Made by a program: the position numbers and the translations under genes | Shown here: in pieces, positions 16,113 through 24,876 of the stretch | Layout of the letters: each line of letters begins with the position of its first letter | How positions within the stretch are numbered: position 1 is the stretch's first letter | The notes under the pieces: generated by a model | The model's input: only the letters and a program-made list of their open reading frames with translations | Database searches by the model: none | Told to the model about the DNA's origin: nothing | Source of the DNA: Natronincola ferrireducens | GTDB taxonomy: Bacteria; Bacillota; Clostridia; Peptostreptococcales; Natronincolaceae | Length of the DNA stretch: 64,000 nucleotides | Assembly (NCBI RefSeq): GCF_900100845.1 | Contig: NZ_FNFP01000008.1 | Location: 1 to 64,000, forward strand | Reading direction: 5' to 3'

Positions 16113-16127
16113 CCCAACTACTCCCTC

Positions 16128-16535
16128 CTATTTTCCCTTCCGCATCCCTAAAGAAGTTTTTTCATAGGTATTGACTAACCCCTCCAGCCATTGTGGCAGT
16201 TCATCCTCATTCTCCTCCACCTGCTCCCTTACAAAGGCTGCTAGGCTATTGGCGTTCACTGTTTCATAGACTAAATCTCCGTAACCCTCTTCCTTTAAGG
16301 CTGAGAATAGGGCTTCCTTTCTTTCGGGTATGGCACTGGCATAGAGTTTGGTGTTTAAGTAATACATCATGCCTCCCCGGTTAAAGCTTTGCATCTCTTC
16401 TTCAATCATGACTTGGGACAGACTTTCCTCTACTGCTTCGATTTTACTGCTAACCTCCTTACGTTCCTCATCCACCTGTTTTTTCCACTCCTTTAGGTCC
16501 TTTAAGCTATCTGCCAATTGAAATAGATCCTTCAT
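16128..16535 (-). CDS. phage-type coiled-coil protein
   Basis: 135 residues. The N-terminal 45 residues are a predicted coiled coil (SLKDLKEWKKQVDEERKEVS), followed by FNRGGMMYYLNTKLYASAIP and a small helical domain. Proteins of this type are frequent in Firmicute phage replication modules, but their function is not established as far as I know. It overlaps the preceding gene by 29 nt, consistent with coupled translation. Confidence 0.6.
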   Translation of the reverse strand: MKDLFQLADSLKDLKEWKKQVDEERKEVSSKIEAVEESLSQVMIEEEMQSFNRGGMMYYLNTKLYASAIPERKEALFSALKEEGYGDLVYETVNANSLAAFVREQVEENEDELPQWLEGLVNTYEKTSLGMRKGK

Positions 16536-16722
16536 CTCCCTCTACTCCTTCCCTTGTGATTTTGTTGTTTTCTTCCCCTTCTGCCTCCAGTAGCTTAGCT
16601 AAGTGATCCATACATCGGTTTACCTGTAATATAGCTATATCTCGATAGGCCTCCTCTGCATAGTTGAAATTTTGCCAGGCTTGCTCCAGGGCCTCCTGGG
16701 CTTCTTTAATCCCTTTATTCAA
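16507..16722 (-). CDS. small acidic phage-operon protein
   Basis: 71 residues, helical, with a TTG start at 16722 preceded by GGAGGGAG. It overlaps the broken helicase gene by 8 nt at its start and the next gene by 29 nt at its end. The sequence AWQNFNYAEEAYRDIAILQV suggests a small helical hairpin. No function assigned. Confidence 0.55.
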   Translation of the reverse strand: MNKGIKEAQEALEQAWQNFNYAEEAYRDIAILQVNRCMDHLAKLLEAEGEENNKITREGVEGDEGSISIGR

Positions 16723-18386
16723 AATACTCCCTCCAATTGTCCACCACTTCCTTGGCGATGTTTTTCTTTTTCTCTAGGGCTGCCATAATCCTTTCATCCA
16801 CCGTATTAGGTGCCATCAGATGAATATAGGTGCAGGTGTTCCTCTGGCCAATTCGATGGATCCGTGCCTTGGCTTGGGCGTAGTTGGCATAGTTAAAGTC
16901 TAGGCTATAGAAGACGGCTGTATCGGCTGCATGGAGGGTAATTCCCAAGCCTGCCGTTTGGATCTGGGCGATGAAGACTCTGCATTCTTCCTCCTCTTGG
17001 AATCGCCTTACCTCCTCCCCTCGGTCCTTTACTACTCCAGTAATGCAGCTATACTCCAGTCCCATCTTCTCCAGCATTTTTCCTATGGCTTTAATCTCCG
17101 GCAGGAACCGTGCAAAGATCACCAGCTTTTTCCCTGCAGCCATCAAATCCTCCACAATTTCCTTTAAAACCTCCAGCTTGGCAGTGGATATCTCCTTGGT
17201 TATCCCCTCATCTGTGTGGATATAGCCTCCCGTCAGCTGGCTGAGTCTCAATAGTCTTGTTAGAACGTTTTGGGCGGTGATCTCACCCTTTTCCAGTTGT
17301 ATGTAGCTGTCTTTGACTAGCTTTTTATAAAGGCTTTCTGCCTTTGGCTCCAGCTGGCAGTACCTGATTTCATCGGTGGTTTCTGGAAGATCTAAGGCCT
17401 CATCCTTCGTCACCCTGAGGGCAACGCCATGGGCCTTTCTAATAAGTTCATCCATATGTCTATAGCCTATGACCTGATGCTTTCCATAGCCCCCCATAAT
17501 GGCGTGTCGGGCTTTAAAGGCATAATAGCTTGTCCCAAAGATGCTCTTATCTAAGAAACGATACTGACTCCAAAGATCCAGTGGTGCATTTTGTACCGGG
17601 GTTCCCGATAAAATCAGCTTGTATTTTCCTGCATCCCCCAAACGATGGAGGGCTTTGGATTGTTTGGCTGCTGGTGATTTAATCCGTTGGGACTCATCGG
17701 CGATGATGATGTCTGGCTGCCACTGGAGAAGCTCCTCTAGGATTCGCCAGGTACCTTCATAATTAATGATTGCGATTTGTAGAGCTTCTTTTGATCTAAA
17801 GCTGTTTAACATCTTTATGCGATTTTTACTACTTCCCTCTAGGGCCTTCACTTCATAGGGAAAGGCTCCATACTCCCCTAGCTCCTTAGGCCATACAGAA
17901 ACTACTGAGGCTGGGGCTATAATTAATGCTTTTCTTGCCTTCCCCTCTAGGTAAATTCGCCCGATAATTGAAATGGCTGTTAAGGTTTTGCTCAACCACA
18001 GCCCATTTCAAAGAGGAGGCCAAAGCCTTCCTGCTGGGCTATCATCATTCCATCACCCCCATCATCCGTAGTGCCATATTATAGCCCTTGATTTGATGCT
18101 GAAAAGCCTTCACTTTAATGGGCATTGGTGCTATAGGCTCCACATGAAGGGCTGTTTTCTCATCCTCCGTCTTTTTCTTCAAGTCCCTATGGGCTAGGTA
18201 TAGGTCCTCAAGGCTAGAATCCAGCTTGATAACAGATCTTAATATTTCTATACTCTCTAGGGTGGCAGGAACTCGCCAAACCCTTCCTAAGCCGTCCCAT
18301 TTTCTTCCTGGTATTTCTTTAATCAATTCTTTGTAGGGATAGCTATCTACAAGAATAATCTCCTTCCCCTTTAGGATCGCCTTCAT
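16715..18386 (-). pseudogene. SNF2-family helicase broken by two indels at Walker A
   Basis: The protein should be one DNA helicase/translocase of about 555 residues. The N-terminal piece (18386-18045, 113 codons) carries a HARP-like start and AFQHQIKGYNMALRMMG. The C-terminal piece (from 17995, 426 codons) has the Walker B variant DESQ, LSGTPVQN, and the SNF2 motif VI ARIHRIGQRN. Between them, adding one G to the G5 run at 18056-18060 restores GGDGMMIAQQEGFGLLFEMG. Removing the five bases TTGAG (plus 17991-17995) restores a canonical GCGKTLTA Walker A. As it stands, the ATP-binding loop is not encoded in a single frame. A sequencing error can explain the homopolymer change but less easily the 5-nt insertion. 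Confidence 0.8.
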
Positions 18387-18529
18387 GCTACCTCCACCCC
18401 GAAGGTCAGGTCCTTCCCGTCATTTACCTCTACAAAGCATGCTGTAGCCTCCATAAAAGCTATGGCCTCTCCAATGGTGATTTGATCCCCGCTATTTCTC
18501 CATTGAACTGTAATAAATTTTCTCTCCAT
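18383..18529 (-). CDS. 48-residue phage-operon protein
   Basis: A short frame starting MERKFITVQWRNSGDQ and ending DLTFGVEVA. GGGGGAAGGA lies just before the ATG at 18529, and its TGA overlaps the helicase ATG by 4 nt (ATGA), a typical sign of translational coupling. No domain recognised; it resembles small beta-rich proteins often found before phage helicases. Confidence 0.7.
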   Translation of the reverse strand: MERKFITVQWRNSGDQITIGEAIAFMEATACFVEVNDGKDLTFGVEVA

Positions 18530-18552
18530 TTCCTTCCCCCTTTACTTCTCCT

Positions 18553-18765
18553 TCAATTTAATTCCCTTATTTCATCAAGGTTTGATAAATCCTTCCCAGT
18601 GTATTCCTTTAGAAACCTTAGTAGCTCAAATTTAGTAATTTTTAATCGCCCTAGCTTTAGAGCCCTCAAGACCCTGGCATTGATTAGATCATAGACGGCA
18701 TTTTTGTTGACCTTTAAAATTTGAGCCACCTCCTCTACGGTATATAGATAATCTCCGTGGTTCAT
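18553..18765 (-). CDS. excisionase-like HTH protein
   Basis: 70 residues with a MerR/excisionase-type winged HTH: LYTVEEVAQILKVNKNAVYD, then LINARVLRALKLGRLKITKF. Such proteins bend DNA at attachment sites or regulate early genes. Here it is the second gene of the leftward lytic-type operon, so it may be the Xis partner of the integrase at 20208. The start follows GGGAGGGGATGG. Confidence 0.75.
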   Translation of the reverse strand: MNHGDYLYTVEEVAQILKVNKNAVYDLINARVLRALKLGRLKITKFELLRFLKEYTGKDLSNLDEIRELN

Positions 18766-18831
18766 TCCATCCCCTCCCTTCTTGTGCTTCTTTACCTACT
18801 CCCCCTGTTTAGATGTGATGAAGTTTATTTC

Positions 18832-19041
18832 TTACTCCTTCTTTGAAAGCTTTTCTACCGGAAAAAGTTCGTCTAAAGGAACCTCTATTGCCTCTGCAAT
18901 TTTTCTAGCGTTCATCAGACTGGGTACCGTCTTTCCCTTCATCACATCGTAAAAATAGGACTTAGAAAAACCAGTTACTGAAAGAACATAGGATACCTTA
19001 ATACCTCTACCCTTCAACACTTCTTTGATTTTGTTTTTCAT
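18832..19041 (-). CDS. XRE-family regulator (Cro-like)
   Basis: 69 residues with a single XRE helix-turn-helix: VSYVLSVTGFSKSYFYDVMK, then GKTVPSLMNARKIAEAIEVP. It is the first gene of the leftward operon and divergent from the cI-like repressor, the classical Cro position. The ribosome site GGAGGTGAGGGG precedes the ATG. It most likely binds the TTWATCGAAC repeats in the 200-bp region between the two regulators. Confidence 0.8.
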   Translation of the reverse strand: MKNKIKEVLKGRGIKVSYVLSVTGFSKSYFYDVMKGKTVPSLMNARKIAEAIEVPLDELFPVEKLSKKE

Positions 19042-19070
19042 CCCCTCACCTCCTATATATAATTTACCAA

Positions 19071-19211
19071 TTTATCGAACAAATCATAAACCATTAAATT
19101 CCCGTTTAATCGAACGTTATTTACGATTAAAGCGAACTTTTCTTTAGTTATCTAAATTTTCCTTATTTTTTTACATTTGTTGTTTCACTTTATCGAACTA
19201 TTTGGTATAAT
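19071..19211. promoter_or_regulatory. operator region with repeated TTWATCGAAC sites and repressor promoter
   Basis: TTTATCGAAC occurs at 19071-19080, TTTAATCGAAC at 19105-19115, a degenerate GATTAAAGCGAAC at 19125-19137, and TTATCGAAC at 19190-19198. The last sits between a likely -10 TATAAT (19206-19211) and a weak -35 TTTCAC (19183-19188), so binding there would repress the cI-like gene. The other copies lie towards the leftward promoter, as expected for a lysogeny switch. Confidence 0.7.
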
Positions 19212-19247
19212 AAAAGTAGGTTATATCGCACATAGGGAGGTGTCAAT

Positions 19248-19640
19248 TTGACAATAGGTGAACGCATTCGAAAAATGAGGAAGGAAAAAAGATATTCCAT
19301 CATGGATATTCGAGATCTTACGGGTTTGTCTAAGTCCACCATCAGTGAAGTGGAGAATGATAAAAGTAATCCAACCACAGAAACCCTGCAAAAGATTGCT
19401 AAGGCCCTTGGGGTTTCAGTGGATACTTTTTTCAAGGAAGAAACTGATCAGGAAGAGACCCCTGCTTTACCAGTGGAATTTACCACCCCACAGGAGGCTA
19501 TGGAGTTTATCTTAAAACAGCCGGCCATCATGGGATTTGGGGGATTTGATGCCAATAAGCTAGGGGATGATGAGATTGTAGAGTTTGCAAATGAGCTACT
19601 AAGACAGCTGGAGCTTCTATCCTATAAATATAAAAAGTAA
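19248..19640 (+). CDS. cI-like XRE repressor
   Basis: 130 residues. The N-terminal 65 residues are an XRE HTH (GERIRKMRKEKRYSIMDIRD, LTGLSKSTISEVENDKSNPT, TLQKIAKALGVSV). The C-terminal part (about 75-130) is probably a dimerisation domain. The TTG start at 19248 follows GGGAGGTG with good spacing; no closer ATG exists. Together with the next gene, an ImmA/IrrE protease, it forms a known repressor/anti-repressor pair type, as in ICEBs1 ImmR/ImmA, where the protease cleaves the repressor to induce the element. Confidence 0.88.
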   Translation: MTIGERIRKMRKEKRYSIMDIRDLTGLSKSTISEVENDKSNPTTETLQKIAKALGVSVDTFFKEETDQEETPALPVEFTTPQEAMEFILKQPAIMGFGGFDANKLGDDEIVEFANELLRQLELLSYKYKK

Positions 19641-19659
19641 CGCTTAGGGGTGATGTCTT

Positions 19660-20124
19660 GTGGAATGGATCGATGAGGTTATTATGGGGTTATTAGATCT
19701 TTACGGTACTAGAAATGTTTATGAGCTCTATGATGCTTTAGAAATTTCTATGGTGAAGTTGCCTGAGGATAATGTGATGCTGCAGGGGAATGAAGGCATT
19801 TATTTAAGAGACTATCTTGATGGGGAATCCGTCTACATCCGTGATGATTTGGATCCTGAGTATGAGGAGTTTGTCCTAGCCCATGAACTAGGTCATGCCC
19901 TACTGCATACCGACATACATACCAATTTTTTTAATGGTATACCTAATCGGGACAAGCTTGACAGGCAAGCCAATTACTTTGCCATTAAGCTTCTAGATTT
20001 TGAAGGTAGATTAGACAGTATTGCCCTCGAGGGCTTTACGATAGAACAAATTGCAAGCACCTTAAGTCTTCCTATGATGGGGCTTGCCATGATTAAAGAA
20101 ATGCAGGAAATCTATAGTGCTTAG
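19660..20124 (+). CDS. ImmA/IrrE family metallopeptidase
   Basis: 154 residues with the zinc-protease motif HELGHALLH near residue 78 and a further DRQANYFAIKLL helix holding the third ligand region, typical for ImmA/IrrE. It starts with GTG at 19660, 19 nt after the repressor stop, so the two are cotranscribed. By analogy with ImmA it should cleave the upstream repressor and trigger excision or lytic-type gene expression of the element. Confidence 0.9.
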   Translation: MEWIDEVIMGLLDLYGTRNVYELYDALEISMVKLPEDNVMLQGNEGIYLRDYLDGESVYIRDDLDPEYEEFVLAHELGHALLHTDIHTNFFNGIPNRDKLDRQANYFAIKLLDFEGRLDSIALEGFTIEQIASTLSLPMMGLAMIKEMQEIYSA

Positions 20125-20207
20125 CTTTTAAGGAGGTGGTTACAGGAGGAAAAGTAGGATCTATTACAAAGCTGAATATTAGTTGGAAAAGGAAAACTGT
20201 AAGGTAG

Positions 20208-21347
20208 GTGAAGAAAGTGCAAGGTGGTGTAAGAAAAAGAGGTGACAGCTGGTATTATTACTTTGAAGTTGGCAAGGTAAATGGGAAAAGAAAGAAAATC
20301 GAAAGGAAGGCTGGCAATACAAAGAAGGAGGCCCAGGAGGCCTTAAGGCAAGCCCTCAATGAATTTGAAAAGGCTGGCTCCATTATTGATGAAAGTGACA
20401 TTTCCGTAGCAGATTACTTTGACTACTGGCATAAGGAATATGTCATGATCAACTGTAAGCACAACACCCAGATAGGCTATAAGAGTATCATTGAAAACCA
20501 TATTAAGCCGGCATTGGGGATCTATAGGGTCAGATCCTTATCTCCAGCAGTATTGCAGGAATTCCTAAATAAGAAGTATCGAAATGGCCTGTCGAAGAAT
20601 ACTTTATCTGGTTTTTATGGGGTACTTTCGGGAGCATTAAAAATGGCGGTCTATCCCTATGGGTTTAGGAAGGAAAATCCCATGCAATATGTCTCTATGC
20701 CTAAGTACAATGGTGTCAAGAAGGATAAGAATGATCTGAAGGTGATTCCCTTGGATGATTTTAAACGGATAATCGATCGTTTCCCAGAGGGCAGTAGCTT
20801 TTATATTCCCCTACAGATTGCCTTTCATACTGGATTACGGGCTGCTGAGGTTTGTGGTCTCACCTGGGATTGTGTGAACCTTGAGAAAAGGTCTATTAAG
20901 GTGGAGAAAATCATCATAAAAAAAGACAGGGAATGGGTATTTGGCACCCCTAAGACCCTATCTTCTAATCGTGAGATTTTTATTGGGAATACCCTCATCA
21001 ACATCCTAAAAAAGCATCGTAAAAATCAAATGGAAAACAAATTGGAGTATGGTAAGCATTACATTGATAGTCACTTTGTATGTACTAAGGAAAATGGAGA
21101 ATTAGTTTCTCCCGACAGCTTAAAGTATTTAAGTCGTGTGGTGAACTATGAGCTGATGATTCCATTTAACTTCCACTCCCTAAGACATACCCATGCTACG
21201 ATGCTACTAGAGGCTGGAGCAAATATCAAAGAGATCCAGGAACGATTGGGCCATAGTAAACTTGCCACCACGATGGATACTTATTCCCATATTACCAGCA
21301 AACTAAAGCAGGATAGTGTAGATCGTTTTGAAAGCATGATCAAATGA
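20208..21347 (+). CDS. int: tyrosine recombinase (integrase)
   Basis: 379 residues of the Tn916/phage integrase type: an N-terminal arm-binding domain (VQGGVRKRGDSWYYYFEVGK), a core-binding domain (about 65-165) and a catalytic domain. Catalytic residues visible are Arg in HTGLRAAEVCGL, the H-x-x-R of FHSLRHTHA, His in RLGHSKLATTM and the nucleophilic Tyr in DTYSHITS. GTG start at 20208 with AAGGTAG upstream. It drives integration and excision of the element and is followed directly by putative arm-type sites next to the 3' end of rlmD. Confidence 0.93.
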   Translation: MKKVQGGVRKRGDSWYYYFEVGKVNGKRKKIERKAGNTKKEAQEALRQALNEFEKAGSIIDESDISVADYFDYWHKEYVMINCKHNTQIGYKSIIENHIKPALGIYRVRSLSPAVLQEFLNKKYRNGLSKNTLSGFYGVLSGALKMAVYPYGFRKENPMQYVSMPKYNGVKKDKNDLKVIPLDDFKRIIDRFPEGSSFYIPLQIAFHTGLRAAEVCGLTWDCVNLEKRSIKVEKIIIKKDREWVFGTPKTLSSNREIFIGNTLINILKKHRKNQMENKLEYGKHYIDSHFVCTKENGELVSPDSLKYLSRVVNYELMIPFNFHSLRHTHATMLLEAGANIKEIQERLGHSKLATTMDTYSHITSKLKQDSVDRFESMIK

Positions 21348-21348
21348 T

Positions 21349-21402
21349 TTGCCACCCATTTAGAAAAAGCGGTGGCAAATGGGTGGCAGGGTGGCAAATT
21401 TT
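21349..21402. other. probable attachment-site arm repeats (att end)
   Basis: Directly after the integrase stop, TTTGCCACCCATTT is followed by GGTGGCAAATGGGTGGCAG and then GGGTGGCAAATTTT. This gives one inverted and three direct copies of the core GTGGCA within 54 bp. Such clusters next to the int gene are typical integrase arm-binding sites and mark the right end of the element, with the crossover core probably between here and the rlmD stop (21428). I found no matching left end in the window, so it is probably left of position 1. Confidence 0.5.
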
Positions 21403-21427
21403 AAGATGTTTTAACTCTGAAACCCTT

Positions 21428-22780
21428 CTAAATCTTAGATAGTTTAGCGACGGTTTCCACATGCGCCGTATGCGGAAACATATCCACTGGCTGGACTTCT
21501 ACCGTCTTATAGCCTTTTTCTTCTAAATAAGCTAAATCTCTGGCTAACGTGGCTGGGTTGCAGGAAACATAAACCACTCTTTCGGGCTTCATAGTCACAA
21601 TAGTCTCGAGTACTTTTTCATCACATCCCTTTCGTGGAGGATCTACCACCACTACATCCCCCTTCATTCCTTTTGCATATAATTGGGGAATAACTTCCTC
21701 TGCTTTGCCTACATAAAACTCAGTATTATCTAGATTATTAATATCAGCATTTTCCTCAGCATCCCTGATAGCAGTTTCGATTACTTCTACACCGATAACT
21801 TTTTTAGCTCTTTGCGCTAAAAATAGGGAGATGGTTCCTATACCACAGTATATATCAAAGACATTTTCCTTCCCCGTCAGCTCTGCATATTCTAAAGCCT
21901 TTTCATACAGTACTTTTGTTTGAATAGGGTTTACCTGAAAAAAGGATTGGGCTGAGATGTGGAATTTTAAATCCCCTATGTAATCCACTATCTTATCCTC
22001 CCCGTAAAGGGTGATGGTCTCCCTACCAAAAATAACATTAGTGCTTTTGTCATTAATATTTTGAACAATACTCTTTAAGCCCTTCACATTTTTCTGAAGC
22101 ATTTCTATTAATTGATTTTTTAAGGGTAGGTCTTTCCCGTTGGTAATAATAACCACCATCACTTCGCCTGTAGCAAAACCAACCTTTGTTACCACATGTC
22201 GTATAAGCCCTTTCCTAGTTTTTTCATCATATACGGTTATTTTATACTTTTCAATATATTCCCTCATAGTCTTTACAACATCTTTATTGATAGGAGATTG
22301 TATATGACAATAGTTTGTATCTACAATATCATGACTGCCTTTTTTATAAAATCCAAGTATCGCCTTACCCTTTATCATCCCTACTGGAAATTGAGCTTTG
22401 TTACGATATTCATAGGGATTTTCCATGCCCAAGGTAGGGTGTATAGTTGTGTTAATTTTCCCTATTCTTTCAAGAATTTGTTCTACTCGTTTCTTTTTGA
22501 TATCCAGTTGAGCTGAATAATCCATATGCATAATTTGGCAACCTCCACATGTGTTGGCCAAATGACATATAGGGTTAATTCTATCTTTGGAGGGTTTTAT
22601 CATTTGTATGATTCTTCCCTCTCCATAGTTTTTTTTAAGGGACTTAATTTTTACCCTTACCTGATCCCCTGGAATACCTCCCTCAACAAAAACCGTAAAG
22701 CCTTCTATTCTACCTATACCTTCACCACTATGGCCTATATCTTCTATTTCAATGGGATATATACTATTTTTTTGTAACAT
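21428..22780 (-). CDS. rlmD: 23S rRNA (uracil-5-)-methyltransferase RumA/RlmD type
   Basis: 450 residues; methylates a uridine of 23S rRNA using S-adenosylmethionine. It has an N-terminal TRAM domain (about 1-60), an iron-sulfur cysteine cluster (CHLANTCGGCQIMHMDY), and a SAM domain with VFDIYCGIGTISLFLA, VVVDPPRKGCDEKVL and the catalytic Cys in YVSCNPATLARDL. A complete housekeeping gene; its 3' end faces the integrase, so it likely borders the integration site without being truncated. Confidence 0.93.
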   Translation of the reverse strand: MLQKNSIYPIEIEDIGHSGEGIGRIEGFTVFVEGGIPGDQVRVKIKSLKKNYGEGRIIQMIKPSKDRINPICHLANTCGGCQIMHMDYSAQLDIKKKRVEQILERIGKINTTIHPTLGMENPYEYRNKAQFPVGMIKGKAILGFYKKGSHDIVDTNYCHIQSPINKDVVKTMREYIEKYKITVYDEKTRKGLIRHVVTKVGFATGEVMVVIITNGKDLPLKNQLIEMLQKNVKGLKSIVQNINDKSTNVIFGRETITLYGEDKIVDYIGDLKFHISAQSFFQVNPIQTKVLYEKALEYAELTGKENVFDIYCGIGTISLFLAQRAKKVIGVEVIETAIRDAEENADINNLDNTEFYVGKAEEVIPQLYAKGMKGDVVVVDPPRKGCDEKVLETIVTMKPERVVYVSCNPATLARDLAYLEEKGYKTVEVQPVDMFPHTAHVETVAKLSKI

Positions 22781-22966
22781 GATGTAACCAGCCTCCTTCT
22801 TCCTATCCTTCTTTTGTCGAAATGAATAAGTTCTATATTATTTTACACTATTTTGCCCTTTTCTTGCCAACTTTTGTTTAATGGTTTTTGTTTACCCTAG
22901 CATATTGTTATATTATAATATAAGGTAATTACATAAGTTGGACAAGCTTAGAAGGGAGTTGAGTCA

Positions 22967-24283
22967 ATGTCACGTCCTATTAGGGCAATTTTATTGTTAA
23001 TTATGCTTTTTATAAGTGCTTCAGGTATACCCCTATATGCTGATACACCCACATTGAGCTTTGATTTTTCTCTACCCTTTAAACCATCTACTGATGAGAT
23101 AATTGCTGTTGACAGTAGTATAACCATGGTTTCCTCATCTGACCCAGAATTGCAGCTAAGTTTAACAGGAGATACTACAATTTTTCCACTAGAATTTAAT
23201 CAAGAAAAACCTGTAGAGTTATCCTTATATTTTCAAGATAGACTTATCACTACTATTGATACTCCAGAAATAACTATCAGCCATGGTATGCCTACAGTCA
23301 TTCATATGAAACTTCCTCAAAATCTTTTTGATGTACCCAATGGTAATTACGAGTTGGCAGTAAAGTTACATATAGACAATATAAAAAATCCTACCCTCTC
23401 CAGTAGGGTTGCTATAACCTATGATACAGAAACTACTTACCTTCCAGCTTTAAATGCTATTGACAGAAATGAAACTGCATTAACCTTGTATTTCCCAGAC
23501 AATAATATAAATCATTTAATTCCTATTACACGAGTTATTCCATTTACTAGAACTCCTTTGAGAAGTACCATCGATAACCTCGAAAAAGGTCCTAGAGAAA
23601 GCCTAGGTTTACCTACAGGTTCTCCAATTCCTACTGTTCAAAGACTTAACTTAAGTAGAGGCATAGCTAACGTGTATTTACCAATGGATATTGGCACCTA
23701 TGATACTTATGCTACTTCTGCTAGAGTAGCAGTGGAAAGTTTGTTGAACTCACTCACCTCCATCCACGAGGTTCAAGGTATCCAATTTTACTTTGACAAT
23801 AAAATATTGGAGGCTAAGTTTCATGGTAGAGTTGTAAGCGAGCCCCTTTATCCATCTAAAAATCCTATGTTTTATATTGGTTATCTAACCGATACAAGTC
23901 GTATCCTATTAGTACCTATGTCCATGGATTTACAACAGTCTTCTATCGAAGCAATTTTTGAAGGGCTAAAATATAGTAGTGGGACTCTTCCCTACGAGTA
24001 TCGTTTATTGCCTACAGTTCCAGAAGATGTTGCTCTGTTGGGTTATAGCATAGAAGATAAAGGGCTGAAATTAAAATTTAATGATGCATTTTTAAAGATT
24101 TATGAAAATAGCTGTAACAAAATATCTCTCATGGTGGATTCTATTGTCTATACCTTTACTTCCTTAGAAGATATAGACTATGTAGAGCTTCAAGTAGAGG
24201 TTGAAAATAGTAGTGCTATAACAGGAGATTCAATTTTCAATAAACCTTTAAGTCCTTCTCCTTATATTAATCCAGAAGAATAA
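22967..24283 (+). CDS. exported GerMN-domain protein
   Basis: 438 residues with an N-terminal signal peptide (RAILLLIMLFISASGIPLYA, cut near residue 25). Residues about 175-285 form a GerMN domain (LDNLEKGPRESLGLPTGSPI-like region, then SRGIANVYLP, ARVAVESLLNSLTS and VQGIQFYFDN), known from spore germination and sporulation lipoproteins such as GerM. A second degenerate copy may follow. There is no lipobox Cys, so it is secreted or anchored by the signal. GAAGGGAG precedes the ATG, and a TATAAT-like box lies near 22912 in the 186-bp divergent region with rlmD. Confidence 0.75.
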   Translation: MSRPIRAILLLIMLFISASGIPLYADTPTLSFDFSLPFKPSTDEIIAVDSSITMVSSSDPELQLSLTGDTTIFPLEFNQEKPVELSLYFQDRLITTIDTPEITISHGMPTVIHMKLPQNLFDVPNGNYELAVKLHIDNIKNPTLSSRVAITYDTETTYLPALNAIDRNETALTLYFPDNNINHLIPITRVIPFTRTPLRSTIDNLEKGPRESLGLPTGSPIPTVQRLNLSRGIANVYLPMDIGTYDTYATSARVAVESLLNSLTSIHEVQGIQFYFDNKILEAKFHGRVVSEPLYPSKNPMFYIGYLTDTSRILLVPMSMDLQQSSIEAIFEGLKYSSGTLPYEYRLLPTVPEDVALLGYSIEDKGLKLKFNDAFLKIYENSCNKISLMVDSIVYTFTSLEDIDYVELQVEVENSSAITGDSIFNKPLSPSPYINPEE

Positions 24284-24294
24284 ACCTAAAACCT

Positions 24295-24321
24295 AGACGG
24301 CAGCTTAGCCGTCTTTTTTTT
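24295..24321 (+). terminator. rho-independent terminator
   Basis: AGACGGC (24295-24301) pairs with GCCGTCT (24308-24314), followed by eight T. It ends the GerMN-domain gene. A second small hairpin (GAGCAC/GTGCTC) follows around 24331. Confidence 0.92.
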
Positions 24322-24468
24322 GCAAAAAAAGAGCACAATACGTGCTCAACAAAAGATTAGAATCAGTCTACCTCTTACTTTTCAATTGTTTTTGAAATAA
24401 ACCTGTTAAGGATTATTCACCAATAAATTGAAAATTATACCTTTTACAAGGGATTAAAAGCTTTATGA

Positions 24469-24864
24469 TTACTTTCTATAGTAAAGCATAAAGGTACCTT
24501 CATCAATCATCCTTTTAATTTTTTTCTTAACAATTGTCTTTATGGCCCCTCTTATGACGGGGATAACTAAAGAAAAACCCATTACATCCGTGAAAACTCC
24601 AGGGGTTAACAGTAGAGCTCCCCCCACAATAATACACATGCCATTGATTAACTCATCTCCCGGCATTCGACCTTGACTCATCTCTAACTTGATTCTTCTA
24701 AGTACACCCTTACCTTCGCTTTTAGCTAAATAAGCGCCTACTATCCCTGTTAGAAAAACAATCAGTAGGGTGTACCAAATCCCTATGTAACCGCTTAGCT
24801 TTAATAATAATGCTAATTCAACAATGGGAACAATTGTAAATAACAAAATAAGTTTTAATAGCAT
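24469..24864 (-). CDS. fxsA: FxsA family membrane protein
   Basis: 131 residues with three to four membrane segments (LILLFTIVPIVELALLLKL, WYTLLIVFLTGIVGAYLA, IIVGGALLLTPGVFTDVMG). The VELALL start and the LLLTPGVFTD motif are hallmarks of FxsA, a cytoplasmic membrane protein whose overproduction suppresses F exclusion of phage T7 in E. coli. Its physiological role is unclear. It starts 12 nt after the thioesterase gene. Confidence 0.9.
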   Translation of the reverse strand: MLLKLILLFTIVPIVELALLLKLSGYIGIWYTLLIVFLTGIVGAYLAKSEGKGVLRRIKLEMSQGRMPGDELINGMCIIVGGALLLTPGVFTDVMGFSLVIPVIRGAIKTIVKKKIKRMIDEGTFMLYYRK

Positions 24865-24876
24865 ATAAACACCTCA

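Noticed and set aside
21349-21480. tRNA gene as integration target
   Set aside because: No tRNA cloverleaf is visible; the adjacent gene is rlmD, so the integration site appears to be intergenic or at the 3' end of a protein gene.
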